From Sphingobacteriaceae bacterium (lineage in GTDB: Bacteria > Bacteroidota > Bacteroidia > Sphingobacteriales > Sphingobacteriaceae), in NCBI GenBank assembly GCA_947460275.1, contig CANHHZ010000089.1, positions 1 to 8,153 on the forward strand: a stretch of 8,153 nt of DNA, read 5' to 3'. Positions 6,309 to 8,153 of this stretch are shown piece by piece. The stretch's first letter is position 1; each line of letters starts with the position of its first letter. A model generated the notes under the pieces. The model did not search any database, was not told the DNA's origin, and saw nothing but the letters and a program-made list of their open reading frames with translations. The position numbers and the translations under genes are program-made.

Positions 6309-7880
6309 GTGAAAAAAGTAATTATCGGTACCCGCGGGAGTGATTTAGCTTTGTGGCAGGCAAATTATACAAAAGATAAACTGGCTAGCATTGGCATTAT
6401 TGCGGAACTTAAAATAATTAAAACTCAGGGCGATAAAATTCTAAATTTACGGTTAGATAAACTTGAAGGAAAGGGTTTTTTTACCAAAGAATTGGAAGAA
6501 GAACTTTTAGGTGGAACCATAGACATAGCAGTGCACTCACACAAAGATTTGCCAACCATCAATCCCCCAGGCTTAATTATCGCTGCGGTTCCAGAGCGTG
6601 AAGATCCATCAGAATTGCTACTCATTTTAAAAGATTGTGTAGATGTTACGCAAAAACTATCGCTTAAAACTGGCGCAATTGTAGGTACGTCATCAAATCG
6701 ACGTAAGGCTCAAATGTTAGCTTTGCGTCCCGATTTAGATATTCAAGATCTTCGTGGCAATGTGCCTACGCGTATACAAAAGTTGCGCAACGAAGACTAT
6801 GATGCTATTTTGTTGGCCAAAGCTGGTGCCAATCGATTAAATATCGACTTAAGCGAATTTCAGATCGAAGTTATAGCAACAACAGAACTTGTACCAGCAC
6901 CCTCACAAGGAGCATTGGCCATTCAAATACGCGAAACTGATACTGAGCTATTAAACCTCTTAAAGCAAATAAATCATACCCAAACAGCCGAAGAAATTGC
7001 GGTTGAACGTAAAGTATTAAATCTTTTCGAAGGGGGTTGTCATATGCCCTTGGGCTGTTATTGTAAAAAAGAAAATGGATTGTTTGAGGTATGGACATCC
7101 AAAGCCGAAACCGATGAGGATTTTCCCGACCGCCTGTTTTTGCGCACCAGCACTACCGAGGGGTTGGCTGAAAAAATTGTAGCAAAATTTGCAGCCGAAC
7201 GAAAAAAACCTGCTACGGTATTTATATCCAGAGAAGTGGGCGAAAACAGCTATTTCAGAAAAGCTTTAGCAAAGCATAACATAGAAATTGAGGGTCGCTC
7301 TTTGATTAAGACCTTCCCAATCGTACATATTCTTGATCCATTTTATATAAAAAATATCAACTGGATTTTTTTTAGTAGTCGCAATGCCGTCGAGTACTTT
7401 TTTAAACTTAAACCAGCTTTACCAAAAAAGATAAAATTTGGGGTAGTTGGTCGTGGCTCTGAAGATAGTTTGCGTAAATTTGGTTTTCAGGCCGATTTTG
7501 TTGGCGAAAATGGAGATATAGAAGAAGTTGCACAAGAATTTGCAAATTTAGTTGAAGCACAAACGGTATTGTTTCCTAGAGCAGAAGACTCGCTGTTAAC
7601 TATTCAAAAATCCTTAAATCAAAACACAAAAATTGTAGATTTGCCAATTTACGAAACTGTTATTGAAGAAAATATAGACCGCACAGCTGCCGATGTGTTG
7701 ATTTTTACCAGCCCATCTAATGTAGATGCTTATTTTGAGGCTAATTTGTTAGAACCCGGTCAGAGAGTGATTGCCATAGGTAATTCAACGGGAAAAAAAT
7801 TCGATGAAATGGGTGTGTCATACGTTTTGCCTTACTCGCCCGATGAAATTGGATTAGCTGAAGCAGTTTTTGGAATTTAA
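6309..7880 (+). CDS. hemCD: Fused hydroxymethylbilane synthase and uroporphyrinogen-III synthase (HemC-HemD)
   Basis: This is a single 523-aa protein predicted to carry out two successive steps: polymerising four porphobilinogens to hydroxymethylbilane, then closing the ring to uroporphyrinogen III. HemC spans about 1-300. It begins with IGTRGSDLALWQA (6-18), has the catalytic Asp80 in VHSHKDLP, substrate/cofactor arginines 131-132 (TSSNRRKAQ) and 149 (LRGNVPTRI), and the dipyrromethane-anchoring Cys244 in EGGCHMPLG. HemD spans about 301-523 and shows the paired FFSSRNAVEYFF (354-365) and FTSPSNVDAYF (466-476) segments plus PIYET (446-450). The frame is continuous, with no stop or frameshift at the join. 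The start is GTG at 6309: no ATG exists upstream in the frame and the conserved HemC N-terminus begins right there. hemB follows after 65 nt. Confidence 0.95.
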   Translation: MKKVIIGTRGSDLALWQANYTKDKLASIGIIAELKIIKTQGDKILNLRLDKLEGKGFFTKELEEELLGGTIDIAVHSHKDLPTINPPGLIIAAVPEREDPSELLLILKDCVDVTQKLSLKTGAIVGTSSNRRKAQMLALRPDLDIQDLRGNVPTRIQKLRNEDYDAILLAKAGANRLNIDLSEFQIEVIATTELVPAPSQGALAIQIRETDTELLNLLKQINHTQTAEEIAVERKVLNLFEGGCHMPLGCYCKKENGLFEVWTSKAETDEDFPDRLFLRTSTTEGLAEKIVAKFAAERKKPATVFISREVGENSYFRKALAKHNIEIEGRSLIKTFPIVHILDPFYIKNINWIFFSSRNAVEYFFKLKPALPKKIKFGVVGRGSEDSLRKFGFQADFVGENGDIEEVAQEFANLVEAQTVLFPRAEDSLLTIQKSLNQNTKIVDLPIYETVIEENIDRTAADVLIFTSPSNVDAYFEANLLEPGQRVIAIGNSTGKKFDEMGVSYVLPYSPDEIGLAEAVFGI

Positions 7881-7895
7881 ATTATTTTATAATCT

Positions 7896-7926
7896 GAGTA
7901 AAACTGGTATTCGATACTTTTTACTC
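7896..7926 (+). promoter_or_regulatory. Hairpin in the hemCD-hemB gap
   Basis: GAGTAAAA (7896-7903) pairs perfectly with TTTTACTC (7919-7926). Inside it GTAT (7907-7910) pairs with ATAC (7914-7917) around a TCG loop, leaving a small asymmetric internal loop. It starts 15 nt after the hemCD stop and ends 19 nt before the hemB ATG. No T run follows, so it does not look like a standard intrinsic terminator. An RNA processing, stability or leader-control element is more likely if it is functional. TGGTAT (7905-7910) can instead pair with ATACCA (7935-7940). Confidence 0.5.
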
Positions 7927-7945
7927 GCTAATTGATACCAAACAA

Positions 7946-8153
7946 ATGTTACAAAGACCACGCAGATTAAGGAAAAACCCGATAGTAAGGGAAATGATAG
8001 CCGAAACGCATTTATCCAAGGATATGTTCATCTATCCTTATTTTGTGGTGCCCGGCAACAACGTTGTTCATCCCATTGAGGCAATGCCAGGTGTTAACCA
8101 TTTTTCTACCGACGCCTTGTTAAAAGATGTAGAAAAAGGTTTAAAACTTGGCG
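7946..8153 (+). CDS. hemB: 5-Aminolevulinate dehydratase (porphobilinogen synthase), N-terminal fragment (3' end outside window)
   Basis: The first 69 codons of hemB run off the right edge. The enzyme condenses two 5-aminolevulinate molecules to porphobilinogen, the substrate of the HemC domain encoded just upstream. The N-terminus is diagnostic: QRPRRLRKNPIVREM (3-17), then HLSKDMFIYPYFV (22-34) and the IEAMPGV segment (44-50), all in the order seen in E. coli HemB. The ATG at 7946 starts directly before the conserved QRPRRLR block. The active-site lysines and metal-binding residues lie beyond the window, so metal type cannot be judged. It is the third gene of the heme operon, and its short upstream gap carries a hairpin. 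Confidence 0.95.
   Translation, partial: MLQRPRRLRKNPIVREMIAETHLSKDMFIYPYFVVPGNNVVHPIEAMPGVNHFSTDALLKDVEKGLKLG

Noticed and set aside
6425..7098. Small minus-strand open frames inside hemCD
   Set aside because: They lie opposite well-conserved HemC coding sequence and resemble no known protein.
7888..7893. TATAAT as a sigma70-type -10 box for hemB
   Set aside because: There is no matching -35, the hexamer is expected by chance in such AT-rich sequence, and Bacteroidota promoters follow a different consensus.

Overview
The window comes from an AT-rich chromosome, most likely a member of the Bacteroidota. Three things point there: a fused hemC-hemD gene, a tripartite exporter operon with a bacteroidete-style TolC homologue, and promoter-like TAnnTTTG boxes with no clear Shine-Dalgarno sequences. 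Class-level placement is not possible from this sequence alone. Everything visible is chromosomal and intact apart from the two genes cut by the window edges. I see no insertion sequences, CRISPR arrays, tRNAs or rRNAs.

Left edge (1-237, + strand): the 3' end of ispG, encoding the last step but one of the MEP isoprenoid pathway. Its stop overlaps by 8 bp the 3' end of a convergent three-gene operon on the minus strand.

Exporter operon (4654 down to 230, minus strand): an ABC transporter with fused membrane and ATPase domains, then an HlyD-type membrane fusion protein, then a TolC-like outer membrane factor. Spacings are 5 nt and an 11-nt overlap, so this looks like one transcript for a complete inner membrane-periplasm-outer membrane conduit. 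The ATPase domain is unusual: the Walker A motif is textbook, but the Q-loop, signature (LSGGQ), Walker B, catalytic glutamate, D-loop and H-switch all deviate. No cargo gene is visible.

Intergenic region (4655-5003): 349 bp between divergent operons. It holds candidate promoters in both directions and two 11-bp dyads, one of them just upstream of the hemA promoter box.

Heme operon (5004 to the right edge, + strand): hemA (glutamyl-tRNA reductase), a hemC-hemD fusion (hydroxymethylbilane synthase plus uroporphyrinogen-III synthase), and the first 69 codons of hemB (5-aminolevulinate dehydratase). Together they cover the C5-pathway steps from glutamyl-tRNA to uroporphyrinogen III, lacking only hemL within the window. 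The 65-nt gap before hemB contains a clear hairpin with a competing alternative pairing that ends 5 nt before the hemB start. Three of the genes (the tolC-like gene, hemA, hemCD) appear to start with GTG or TTG.

Most of the window is ordinary core metabolism. The best leads are the non-canonical ATPase of the exporter, the hemB leader hairpin, and the dyad at the hemA promoter.
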